Origin: Ascaphus truei
Lineage: Eukaryota; Chordata; Amphibia; Anura; Ascaphidae
Assembly (NCBI GenBank): GCA_036426205.1
Contig: CM071570.1
Span: forward strand, 50,142,984 to 50,206,983
DNA length: 64,000 nucleotides
Direction of reading: 5' to 3'
Each line of letters begins with the position of its first letter. The stretch's first letter is position 1. The translations under genes were made by a program, and so were the position numbers. This document shows positions 53,914-64,000 of this stretch, in pieces. The notes under the pieces are model-generated. The model saw only the letters and a program-made list of their open reading frames with translations. It was not told the DNA's origin and did not search any database.

Positions 53914-56780
53914 CAAGGAACCATTAAAATCAGAATAATAAGTATAAATAAAAACAAAAAATTTAATAAATTGCTCTAGCTTGCATTTATCACATCTTAC
54001 CATAGATGCAGTATAGATAGAGTATTAGAAGGAAAAGTCATTGGGAATTCTGCTAGCCAAGTTTGTCAATAAATACAGTGGTATGTGCAGTGGTCATTAC
54101 AACCTACACATAAGGGCCATCCACAAAACACAAATATCCCATGAGTGCATTTACATGTCTTTTACTGGTCACCCCTACCTGATTCCTTAAGTTAATTTTC
54201 ATGTCAAACAGTTTTTAAATTGCAGGCAAATTATGGGCAGGGACATGCAAAAGAGCACACAGGCGTGTCTTTTTTTTTTTTTTTAGCTTCCTATCTATTC
54301 TAAATATGTTTAACAGTGTTTCCCCCAACTGGGAGATTTGGCCATTGCTGGTCGTGTGGTGCATGATACCTTCTGGTAACCGGAGGGCTGAGTCGTCCAC
54401 CAATGGTAGTGGGGACACAGGACTAGGCTTCTGGGGTTCATACCCCACATATCTCTTTAGCAGTGCAGCGCCTCCATCTGCCGTAGGCTCCAGGAACTGA
54501 AGGTGATCTCCCACGGTAGAACTCATTACCTCTCCCCCAGTAAGGTCACGCACCAGGCAGGAGGTATATGCAAACAGGAACGGTTTTATTACTCTTCTGT
54601 ACAGTTACAGGAATAAGGCAGGTTCTGGCCGATGCAGTACTCTCAGCTTTTCACTCAAGGATGGTCCTTGGAACGTCACTACAGGCCAAGGGCAGCCGTC
54701 CTAGCTCTTCCCCACCTCCCTGGCAGAGGTATGGTCCACACTCACTCTCCCCCGAAGGGAAGAGGACTGGAGAAGGCCCAATGTCAGCCTTTCCACAGTG
54801 CTACCTGCCTTCCTCAGTGGGGAAGGACAACCAACAAATATAGGGCGGTCCTGCCTTTAAGTACAGCCAGGAGGAGAGCACCAGGTCTGTCTCATGATTG
54901 GTCATGCCCAGGCTTGATGTCACCACCTCCCGCTGTCACTCAAATTCAGCTCCTCGGAGGGGGAAAACTCCATATCAGCTACTGGCAACCTGATTGTACC
55001 AGGGTTTACTGCCAGCCCAAGGGCAGAATCATAACCATCAGGTGACCTGGCTACATATGTATTCCCTAGAGTGTGCCTTGTTTATTGCAGAAATATTGTA
55101 GAGCAAAGCCTGGAAAAAGAATCACAATTTGTAATGTCTAAGACATTCAGATACTTTCATGAAATTTTCTTGCTGTACCTTGTGCAGTGGACGGTTTTGG
55201 ATAACGTTTTTTCTAGCATTACTTTATTGCATCTGGTTTGCCAAACACTACCAGTTTTACAGTGCAGAATCAGTAACAAAACTCAAAGTGAAAAGTTCAC
55301 AAGGAAGAAATAACGGAATACCACTGTATGACACCTTACAATGGTTTGATTAGATCAGATTTATAGGACTCATGGCATACTGTACATAGAGGTCCTTGTC
55401 TTTGGTGCACCTTGTACGGTGGAGGGGTTTTGTCCATTTTTGGTTTTACCCACCATTTTCATGGAGAAAATAATTTGTAATATGAAACATTTAATCAAAT
55501 CCATATGTTTACTTTCTAAAAGTTATGTTACTCACAAAAGTAAGCGGGCCACCTTCTTGGACTTCAGCAGATGGGATGCCATCATCAATAAATTGAGGGT
55601 CTACAGCATGAACTTTATATTTTGGGCAGGTCTCCCCCCAAAAAAATGACACATGGGAAAATCTAGAACTATTCTGACATGTAAAGTAACTACAGTAGAT
55701 TGCGATGTATACCCTATGTCAGTGATCTCCTGCAAACACAAAATGATCCAAAGTCTTTATTTTAGTGTTTTAATGCATGACATTAGTCAATTATGCATTT
55801 CACATTATTAATATTTTTTTTATTGGGCACATTAATAAATTGTATATTGGGATGGTTAATATTCCTTTGTTGACCTGTCCCAATAAAACTGTTCTGTACA
55901 AAGCCTCTGGTATTACGGGATTTAATTTAATTTGAACATAGTTGTACTCTGTACTCACTGCTTTCCACATACATTGAACGCTGGCTAAGGGGGCAGCAGG
56001 TATTCATTAAATTGAGTTAAGTTGCTTTTCAAATAAAAACATCCATGTCTCATTGTGATCAACTAACTCAATTTGCTAGGAAATCTGTAAAAATAATATA
56101 TATACATATATATACTGTCCCTTGCAAAGCTTACTCAGCAATCGTTAATACAAAATCTATTAAAGTGTTTTAATACAATGAAGTATTAACATACTAATCA
56201 CTAAATATTCATGAATTATGACTTATGACTCCATGCAGACAACATGTCTCATATACTGTAGCTATGTATATAATTGCTACAATATAAATAGCATTTCTTC
56301 GCATAGAATCAGATGGTGTACTGTAGGTGAAACAAAGTTTAATAATAATCATGATAACCCAACCAAACCTTTAGGGGCATATTCTAATAGCTGCATAATT
56401 GTTCTTGTCAAATCGAAATATGTAGCAGAAAAATTGTAACATGCCGTATTTTATAAAAATTTTCACATCTGTCAATTTGTGTGTTAAAATGACAGAAAAC
56501 ATAAGTTTGACTATGTTGACCTAAAGCGGAATGACTATAATGTGGCAAGTTAAGCCACACTATATAATGCAGCTATTTTAGTCAGCGTTTGTCAGTGCTG
56601 TTGGGAGAGATGGAGAGATAAACGGGGCATAGGAGTTTGGAAGGAGTTTACAGTTGGTACATATTTAGTGAGTAGTCTTTTGTGCTTCCATTTTGGTTTA
56701 ACATTATTGTCTTGTCAGTATGAGATTTTTATTGTTATAGAGTGTTTGTTACTGTCAGTTTGTTTGTTTCTTTCTAAGAA
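53914..56780. other. No gene seen over about 2.9 kb
   Basis: 54210-55060 is GC-richer, with a T run at 54269-54284 and an A-rich-to-TTTTATTAC step near 54575. It may be a decayed LTR element in - orientation, but no ends were found. ORFs of 60-137 codons there have no recognised domain. The rest is AT-rich. Confidence 0.4.
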
Positions 56781-56782
56781 TT

Positions 56783-56960
56783 GTATTGTATTGTATGTCT
56801 TTATTTATATAGCGCCATTAGTGTACATAGCGCTTCACAGTAGTAATATATGTGGTAATCAAATAAATAACAGATAATATAAATAACAGATCATGGGAAT
56901 AAGTGCTTTAGACATAAAAGTATGAGTCAGTGAGGAGGGAAGGAGTGGGTGTGGGTGGGA
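56783..56960 (-). mobile_element. 3' end of an L2/CR1-type LINE
   Basis: TATGTCTTTATTTATATAGC, GCCATTAGTGTACATAGCGC, TTCACAGTAGTAATA and AATAAGTGCTTTAGACATAA match the 3' ends of the copies at 58310 and 59535. Only the tail is present. Confidence 0.75.
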
Positions 56961-58309
56961 GGAGGTCTAGGAGTCTGGGTGAGAGGAGGTCAGGGAGTAT
57001 GGGTATGGGGAGATATGGGAGTGGTAGTGGTGTAATACATGGCAGTGGTATGGTGGTGGGGGTGAGAAGTGTCCCAGTTGTTAAAGGCAGGGATTAGCCC
57101 AGGTGGAGCTCGGGAGGAAGGCATGGTTTTGGAAGAAAAGTTACAAGGGAGTAGGAGTAGTGACCAGGCAGAGTGGGAGAGGTAACAATCTGACTCTGGA
57201 GACTCTGATGTAGCCTACAGCCCAACATAGTGGTGGTGTCTGCAATGTGCAATTTACTGTTTCTGAGAATTAGGTCCTCATGGAGAATGTGCTTGACAAC
57301 TATTGCAAGCTCTTTGGAAACCTGGCAGCAAAGACAGAAATCTTTGTGAGGAATCGCATTTGTGAGATTCTTAGAGCTCTGTGCTTGTGACAGTAATCTA
57401 ACAGTGACTCAACTCACAGAAATACTTTAAAAAAAAAGTTATCTAATCTCAAATGGAAAGTCAAGGAAATAACACAGGAGTCCAGAAGACATGCAGCTTG
57501 GACAGAAGGGGGCCAACCTAAAAAAAATACTCTAATGCCAATGGAGGAGTGGCTCCAGGCTATACTCACCTCAAAGGTCATACATGTCCTGGAGTTGAGC
57601 TCAACATTGGAGTCAGAAGAGGAAGCAGGTGACGTTAACATGATGGTAGCATTATATACTCACCCCGCAACCCAAAAATGAGTACCGCTCATTAGCAGCA
57701 CAATGACCTGGATTTTTTACTTGACTGGTAGTAACCACCGGATTTGGGTGCCTTACCTGCATTCATGATGTATCCAAGCCATTTTGTTTACATAGGGATA
57801 TTAAATTAGTAAATAATTTCAAGGCGCCCACAAGCAACAAACAGCTGCCCAGGACAGAACCAGAGCAAAATTAGCAGAAATAAGCAGCATAATTATAAAG
57901 GGCATACAGTAACTGTATTGAGGTCCACTACACTGATGCCAGTTACAAGCACAACACCTTCAACTTCTAGCACAAAGCAGACATCCAGCCCAACAGCCTA
58001 CCCTCTTTATCAGGGACCAAGGACTGGAGGTTAATAAATTCAAGCTGCAAGGCATTGTCCATCTCCTGCAGCAATTGCCAAAAGGCCTAGAAGAAAATAA
58101 TTAAAAAATAAATAAATACACATGTTGTTTTTGAGAAGGACAATTTTTATGCCATGGACTTCTATTACTTCCTTATGCACATCTATACCTTAGCACTGAC
58201 TTGCACATAAAGGGTTACAGTTTTGTTTAGAAATACACAATTACAGCCTCAAAGGTTTACTAGATAAATATAATTATTAAACATTAATAAACAACATATA
58301 ATGTATGTA
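56961..58309. other. No gene seen
   Basis: G-rich 56930-57160, then mixed sequence. 57260-57640 reads as short open segments on both strands (for example NYCKLFGNLAAKTEIFV on +) but without a recognisable domain or continuous frame. Confidence 0.4.
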
Positions 58310-59041
58310 TGTCTTTATTTATATAGCTCCATTAATGTACATAGCGCTTCACAGTAGTAATACACGTGACAATCATATAAATAAATAATACAAATAACAG
58401 ACCATGAGAATAAGTGCTTCAGACATAAAAGTAACAATTAGGAAAAGGTGTCCCTGCTCTGAAGAGCTTACAATTTAATTGGTAGGAGGAACATACAGAT
58501 ACAGTAGGAGGGCATACTGTAAAGTACGTCTGCAAGGGACCACGCTTTATGTATCAGATGTATAGTGTTAGCCATGGAGCTACTCATATGCTTTGTTAAG
58601 CAGGTGTGATTTAAGGTGGGTCTTTAAGATGGATAGAGAGGGTGCTAGTCGGGTATTGAGGGGAAGGGCATTCCAGAGGAGTGAGGCAATCAGTGAGAAA
58701 GGTTGAAGGCGGGAGTGAGTTTTCGATACAAAGGGGGTAGAGAGAAGACATCCTTGAGAGGAATGCAAGAGTCGGGATGGTGCATAGCGTGAAATTAGGG
58801 CTGAGATGTAAGGGGGGCAGAAGAGTGAAAAGCTTTGAAAGTGAGGAGGAGAATTGAATGTGTGATACAGGATTTGATAGGAGAGGGATTTCAGCAGGGG
58901 AGGCGCTGAGACAGATTTTAGAAAGAGTAGAGTGATTCTGGCAGCAGCGTTTAGGATAGATTGTAGGGGAGACAGGTGAGAGGCAGGAAGGCCGGACAGC
59001 AGGAGGAAAATGGTGATGAAAATACCAGCGCAAAAACTCAC
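58310..59041 (-). mobile_element. L2/CR1-type LINE, 3' fragment including RT C-terminus
   Basis: The - strand from 59041 gives LQSILNAAARITLLF, then SLSYQILYHTFNSPPHFQSF, SRLLHSSQGCLLSTPFVSKT, SLIASLLWNALPLNTRLAPS and LKTHLKSHLLNKAYE, the C-terminal region of the LINE polyprotein. The shared 3' tail follows down to 58310. A truncated sister of the element at 59535-62720. Confidence 0.85.
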
Positions 59042-59534
59042 ATAATAGATCTTTAGTATTTATAAAAACATATAAAACAGCACATATGCAGTGCTACATA
59101 GAAGGGTAACAGTGTTGCATTATGAGAGATACAGTGTTGCATTATGAGAGATACATTGTTACCAGATCACAAGATGGTCTTAGTTTCCAAGGAAAAAGAA
59201 TTTCACCAAACTACAAAGCGAGGTGGTGAGTGTCCGCACGCAGATAGAAAGTAGCGCCGGTAGGGAAGGCACCCGCTCCCAGCTCGGTTGTACAAACAAT
59301 CACGTTCCAGATGGAAAGAAAGGTAAGGTGATCCAGCCCCCTTTCACTTACACCTAGACAATGATGACACGTGGAGTTCACTACTGAGGACCGGGAGCGG
59401 GTGCATTCCCTAACCGGAGCTGATCCTCATTCAACGTGTGTTGTGGGTGTTTGTTTGCCATGACGATCGGGAGTGCGAGCCATATGAAGTTGGACTTACC
59501 TTTCTTTTCATCTGGAACGTGATTGTATGTATGT
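59042..59534. other. No gene seen
   Basis: Spacer between two related LINE copies. Includes a direct duplication of TGCATTATGAGAGATACA near 59114-59155. Confidence 0.45.
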
Positions 59535-62500
59535 ACTGTATGTATGTCTTTATTTATATAGCACCATTAATGTACCTAGAGCTTCACAGTAGTAATACAC
59601 TTGACAATCATATAAATAACTAGAAATAACATATCATGGTACAGTAATAAGTGCTTCAGACATAAAAGTAACATTGTGGAGTTCCTGCTCTGAAGAGCTT
59701 ACAATCTAATTTGTAGGGAGAACGTACAGAGACAGTAGGAGGGCATTCTGGTAAGTGCGTCTGCAGGGGGCCAAGCTTTATGTATCTTGTATAGTATTAG
59801 CCACAGTGCTACTCATATGCTTCTTTAAGCAAGTGGGTCTTGAGGTGGTTCTTAAAGGTGGATAGAGAGGGTTATAGTATTGACTACTGAGACAAAGGGC
59901 ATTCCAGAGGTGTGGGGCAGTCAGTGAGAAAGGTTTAAGGCGGGAGAGGGCTTTAGATACAAAGGGGGTAGAGAGAAGACATCCTTGCGCAGAACGCAAG
60001 AGTCGGGATGGTGCATAGCGAGAAATTAGGGCTGAGATGAAAGGAGGAGCAGAAGAGTGTAAAGCTTTAAAAGTGAGGAGGAGAATTGAGTGTGAGATGC
60101 GTGATTTGATAGGAAGTCAGGATAGTGATTTCAGCAGGGGAGATGCTGAGACAGATTTAGGAAAGAGTACAGTGATTCTGGCAGCTGCGTTAAGGATAGA
60201 TTATTGGAGAGACAGGTGAGAGGATGGATGGCCGGACAGCAGGAGGTTACAGTAATCGAGACAGGAGAGAATGAGGGCCTGAGTCAAAGTTTTATCAGTC
60301 GAGTAACAGAGAAAAGGGCGTATCTTTGTAATATTGCGGTGGAAAAAGTGACAGGTTTTAGATATGTTTTGAATGTGAGGGGAGAATGTAAGAGAGGAGT
60401 CGAGTGTGACTCCTAGGCAACGTGCATGGGCTACTGGGTGAATGATGATACTTCCAACAGTAATGTGGAAGGAGGTAGTAAGGCCAGGTTTGGGAGGAAG
60501 AATGAGGAGCTTTGTTTTTGCCATGTTAAGTTTAAGTCGGCGGAGGGCCATCCAGGATGATATCGCAGAGAGGCATTCCGAAACTTTGGTCTGTACAGCA
60601 GGTGTAAGGTCAGGGGTTGAAAAGTAAATTTGTGTGTCATCAGCATAGAGGTGATATTTAAACCCAAGGGATGTGATTAGGTCACCTAGAGAAAGTGTGT
60701 ACAGAGAAAAGGGAAGAGGTCCCAGGACAGAACCCTGCGGCAACCCCACAGAGAGATCTATGGAGGAGGAGAATGTGTTAGCAGAAGAGACACTGAAAGT
60801 ACGATGGTATAGGTAAGAGGAGATCCAGGATAGAGCTTTGTTCCAAATACCAAGAGTATGGAGAATGTGAAGGAGAAGAGGGTGGTCCTCGGTGCTGCAG
60901 AGAGGTCAAGTAGTATGAGCAGAGTGTAATGACCTCTGTCTTTGGCAACATGGAGGTGATTAGTTATTTTAGTGAGTGCTGTTTCAGTCGAGTGCAGAAG
61001 CCAGATTGTAGAGGGTCTAGGAGAGAATAGATGTTAAGAAAATGGAGCAAACAAGAGAATACAAGACGTTCAAGGAGTTTGGAGGCAAAAGGCAGGAGGG
61101 AGACAGGTCGATAGTTAGAAAGACAGGTAGGGTCAAGCTTGCTGTTTTTCAGTAATGGTATAACTGTTGCATGTTTGAAGGAGGAGGGAAAGGTACCAGA
61201 GTAGAGGGAAGAGTTAAAAATGTGTGTGAGCGTAGGGATTAGAGTAGAGAGTCAAAGACAGAGAAGCGTTTGCGAGGGTTAGACTTGTGTGTGTTGATTA
61301 GTGAAGAAAAGTAGGTTTTGTTTAGCCTGAAAGAGGGCAGAGTTGAAACAGGACAGCATAAATTTGTAGTGAAGGAAGTCTGCCAAAGTCTGTGAGATTT
61401 CCTCCAGAGGCGTTCAGAGGAACAAGTGGAGGAACGCAGCATGCACTATGGGAATTTAGCAAGGGTCTGGGGTTAGAAGGGCGAAGATGGCAGAGTGAAA
61501 GCGGGGCATGTAGATCAAGGGAGGGGGATAAGGCAGAGTTGTGGTTCCTGACCAGGTTGTCAGGGTCTGTAGCAGAACTGAGAGAGGAGAGGGAGGAGTG
61601 TAAAGTGGAATCAATGGCTGGTAGGTTAATATACGGCAGGTTTTTGCAGAAACAAGGGGGAGATGGAGAAGAAAAGCGAGAGAGAGAAAATGAGAAGAGG
61701 TGATGGTCAGAGAGAGGAAAGGGGGAAATAAAGAAATCAGAGAGAGAAACGTTTTCAGTGAAAACCAGGTCTAGATAGTGGCCATCCTTGTGGGTGGTAG
61801 CTGCAGTCAATTGTTAAAGGCCAAAAGAAGAGATTAGAGAGAGAAAGTGGGCATTTGGAATCCCCAAGGAGAAGAACAGGGCTCTGAGGAAAGAAAGAAA
61901 GAGAGCCAGGATTCAAACTGAGAGAGAAAGGCAGAAGGGGGATGAGTAGAGGTAGATGGGTGATAGATGACTGCCACGTGGACAGGGAGGGGGAGAAGAT
62001 CTGAGCAGTGTGAGCCTCAAAGGAGGGAAAAGCAAGAGAGGGAGGTATAGTAAGGGTTCGGTAAGAGCAGAGAGAGGAGAGGAGGAGCCCCACGCCTCCA
62101 CCCCTGCCATCAGGGCGCAGAGTGTGGGAGAAAGAAAGGCCACCATAAGAGAGGGATGCTTCCAGAGCAGAGTCAGACTGAGTGAGCCAGGTCTCAGTTA
62201 TAGCAAATAGGAGCAGCGAGTGAGAGAGAAAGAAGTCATGAGAGGAACTTGTTAGAAAGGGAGCAAGCATTCCAAAGGGCACAAGAGAAAGGGAGAGAGG
62301 AAGGAGGGTGGCAGGGGATGGGTATGAGGTTGGAGGGGTTGACGGCAGAAGGAGTAGAAGTTGCATTTGGCAGGCGAGGACGAGAGCATGTATAAATAAA
62401 GCAGGGACCAGGATTGGGGGAGATATCCCCAGAAGCAAGGAGGAGAAGCATGGATAGATATAGAATGTGTGAGGCTGATTTGTAGGGGTGTGTTTTAGTG

Positions 62501-62720
62501 CAGGGGATATAGCTGTGCAGTATCAGAGGGCCCAGGTAAGAAAGGAGTTCATGTGAACTGAGAAGTGGTGAAGGAAGAAGAGATGGAGATATATGAATAG
62601 AGTTAGAGACATAATGAGGCTGGTGGAAGGAACTGCTTAATTGGAAAAGAAGTGAGGTCACAGCAAATATAAATAGTAGAGGCAGTATCATAACTATAGT
62701 TAAGTTCTGAGATGTGCAAT
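59535..62720 (-). mobile_element. L2/CR1-type LINE, nearly complete but decayed
   Basis: The - strand order from about 62691: MLLLLASGDISPNPGP-type start; LWNACSLSNKFLS and AITETWLTQSDSALEA, then LRPDGRGGGVGLLL (APE-type endonuclease); VLLLGDSKCPL (normally GDFN); SDHHLFSFSLS. The RT follows, with [31 protein letters not shown] (YADD at about 60647-60636), [32 protein letters not shown] and [19 protein letters not shown]. The C-terminal block is near 60000-59780, and the common 3' tail runs to 59535. Several frames are needed. An AluJ-like origin is excluded by the RT motifs; the GxPQGS-xLGP and YADDTQ blocks place it in the L2/CR1 group. Confidence 0.85.
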
Positions 62721-63470
62721 AAGGGATAGATTATCAATCAGACCCACCGGAGAATCAGGGGGAGAGAGGAGAGAATCACCCCAGGTGGACATGACAACAG
62801 GTAACCTCACTTGAAACGTTGTGTTTCTCTTTGGCTTAATAAATTAGATTATTTGGAAAATCCGTAGTGCTTTGCTTAGCCTCTCTTCTTGTACTGTTGG
62901 ATCTGCTGCAGGCTCTTATCCAGGTGCAGGAGCACCGGTAATTACATTATATTTATTCTTTATTTGGTGTGCAGCATTTACCATTTTTCAACAGGTAAGC
63001 GGAGACAGAGGGGATTGACGCGCCCAGGCTGTAGACTAGACCCGACCAGGCTCATGATGGCCATCGGGCCCTGTAAGAGGAAGACAGAGACAGCGTTGGT
63101 CTCCCCCCTAAATCTTCCACCCAGCACAGGCCATAGTACACACTGTAGGACCAGACATCCCTCTTTAGCTTTTCATGCCAGGCTCTGACCGCTTTGGTCC
63201 CAGGCGAGAATCAGAGGCCCAGGGACTGTAACAAGGAACAGGGGAGAGCTGATGCCACCCAGGACCATCTGTCCTCAGATACACACTGAAACAGACAATA
63301 GACCTGCTAAAACAGGGCACATTAAAATACATATAGTCCTGGGAAGCGAACTGAGTTAAAGGAAGAATATATACAGAGACAGGCAAGACACCACTTAAAA
63401 TGGCCACATGAGATCCTGGTTCTGTTGAAACACCTGAGCAAATAATTGATCATAGACAATCCCAAGCAAG
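62721..63470. other. No gene seen; probable L1 5' UTR on the right
   Basis: 63000-63470 precedes the L1 ORF1 fragment and is likely its 5' UTR or leader. No ORF with recognisable content. Confidence 0.4.
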
Positions 63471-63474
63471 CGCA

Positions 63475-64000
63475 GTGAACAAAAAACAGCAAGAGAGCCA
63501 CCCAGAGCAAAAAAGAGATGGCTCCCCCCCCCAAAAAAAATCCCCACAAAAACCAGAGACGTCAGCATTCTTCAATAAAAGAACAATGAACTCGACCACA
63601 ACAGGGAAAGAAGACTGGGCCCCATCACGAGAACAAGAAGAGGTTGAATCAATGCGGACAGAAAAAGAGTGTCAAGTATCAGGAGGGACCTGAGAGCGTG
63701 AGTCAAAGAAATTAAGCAGACTTTCCATAAAGAGCTTCAAAAAGCCATGAATGGCCTTTGGTCGGAGATTAAGGTTGTAGAAGAGAGAACCACAGATCTG
63801 GAAGAAGCTATGGAGAATGTCACAGCAAGTCAGACCACAGTGGACTCTGACATCAAGCAACTCAAGAAACAAATAACAAAGCTACAAGAGGCACATGAGG
63901 ACGCAGAGAACAGGCCCAGAACGAACAATATCAGGATAGAGAATGGTCCAGAGACGGTTGCGCCGAGTGACATCAGGCCCTACCTACAAAGACTATTCCA
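63475..64000 (+). pseudogene. L1-type ORF1, 5' part, running off the window
   Basis: Begins MNKKQQESHPEQKRDGSPPQ at 63475. A frame change and a stop near 63690-63702 interrupt it. From about 63703 the frame reads VKEIKQTFHKELQKAMNGLW, then a coiled coil with heptads (EIKVVEERTTDLEEAMENVT, DIKQLKKQITKLQEAHED), then AENRPRTNNIRIENGPETVA (normally ENRSRRNNIRIRGIPE) and PYLQRLF at the window edge. Order and motifs are those of L1/Tx1 ORF1p, the RNA-binding chaperone. A different subfamily from the ORF1 at 27.2-28.0 kb. Confidence 0.8.

Noticed and set aside
57260..57645. Short coding-looking segments around 57.3-57.6 kb
   Set aside because: No continuous frame, no recognisable domain, and flanked by LINE tails; could be a decayed transposon but cannot be supported.

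Overview
The window is about 64 kb of vertebrate nuclear DNA. It is most likely from an amphibian, probably a frog. Only one host protein gene is evident: an apparently intact BMP2 gene on the + strand (coding exons 41577-41928 and 46892-47730, joined by a 4.96-kb intron), encoding a predicted 396-residue prepro-protein. The amphibian reading rests on three things: BMP2 sequence close to what I know of tetrapod/Xenopus BMP2; a very mixed set of young and old transposons (L1/Tx1-like and L2/CR1-like LINEs, Ty3/gypsy-type LTR elements, Tc1/mariner, hAT and PIF/Harbinger MITEs); and a tandem repeat that resembles newt satellite 2. The species cannot be fixed from the sequence.

Layout. 0-13 kb: a promoter-like repeat with CRE and CCAAT boxes and a 118-bp perfect palindrome, an L1 ORF2 fragment, micro- and minisatellites, a decayed L2/CR1-type reverse transcriptase (RT), and a hAT-derived element carrying a 24-bp minisatellite. 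13-20 kb: the most unusual part. It holds copies of a repeat of about 0.4 kb with a hammerhead ribozyme and an snRNA-type promoter (octamer plus PSE-like box), a second copy of the hAT/minisatellite element, a 1.14-kb solo LTR with a 5-bp target-site duplication (TSD), an intron-bearing Tc1-type transposase, and a U2 snRNA-headed sequence that begins within 2 nt of a hammerhead cleavage site. 20.8-28.3 kb: a nearly full-length but broken L1 element on the - strand, with a nested insertion. 30.8-34.6 kb: a retroelement-protease-like ORF running into in-frame tandem repeats, a deleted LTR element bounded by a 5-bp TSD, and a near-identical 0.31-kb direct repeat. 36-39.4 kb: foldback MITEs (two with exact 8-bp TSDs) and an RT fragment. 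39.8-48.9 kb: BMP2. 49-56 kb: relatively repeat-poor downstream DNA with one Harbinger-type MITE. 56.8-62.7 kb: an L2/CR1-type LINE and 3' fragments of its relatives. 63-64 kb: the 5' part of another L1 ORF1, running off the window.

BMP2 does not visibly work with its neighbours. The rest is a record of successive transposon insertions, several of which can be ordered because one element splits another. The best candidates for undescribed biology are the hammerhead/snRNA-promoter repeat at 13.1-20.0 kb and its junction with the U2-headed element. Next in interest is the Tc1-type transposase with three short GT-AG introns. All identifications are by reading; no alignments, searches or structure predictions were run.
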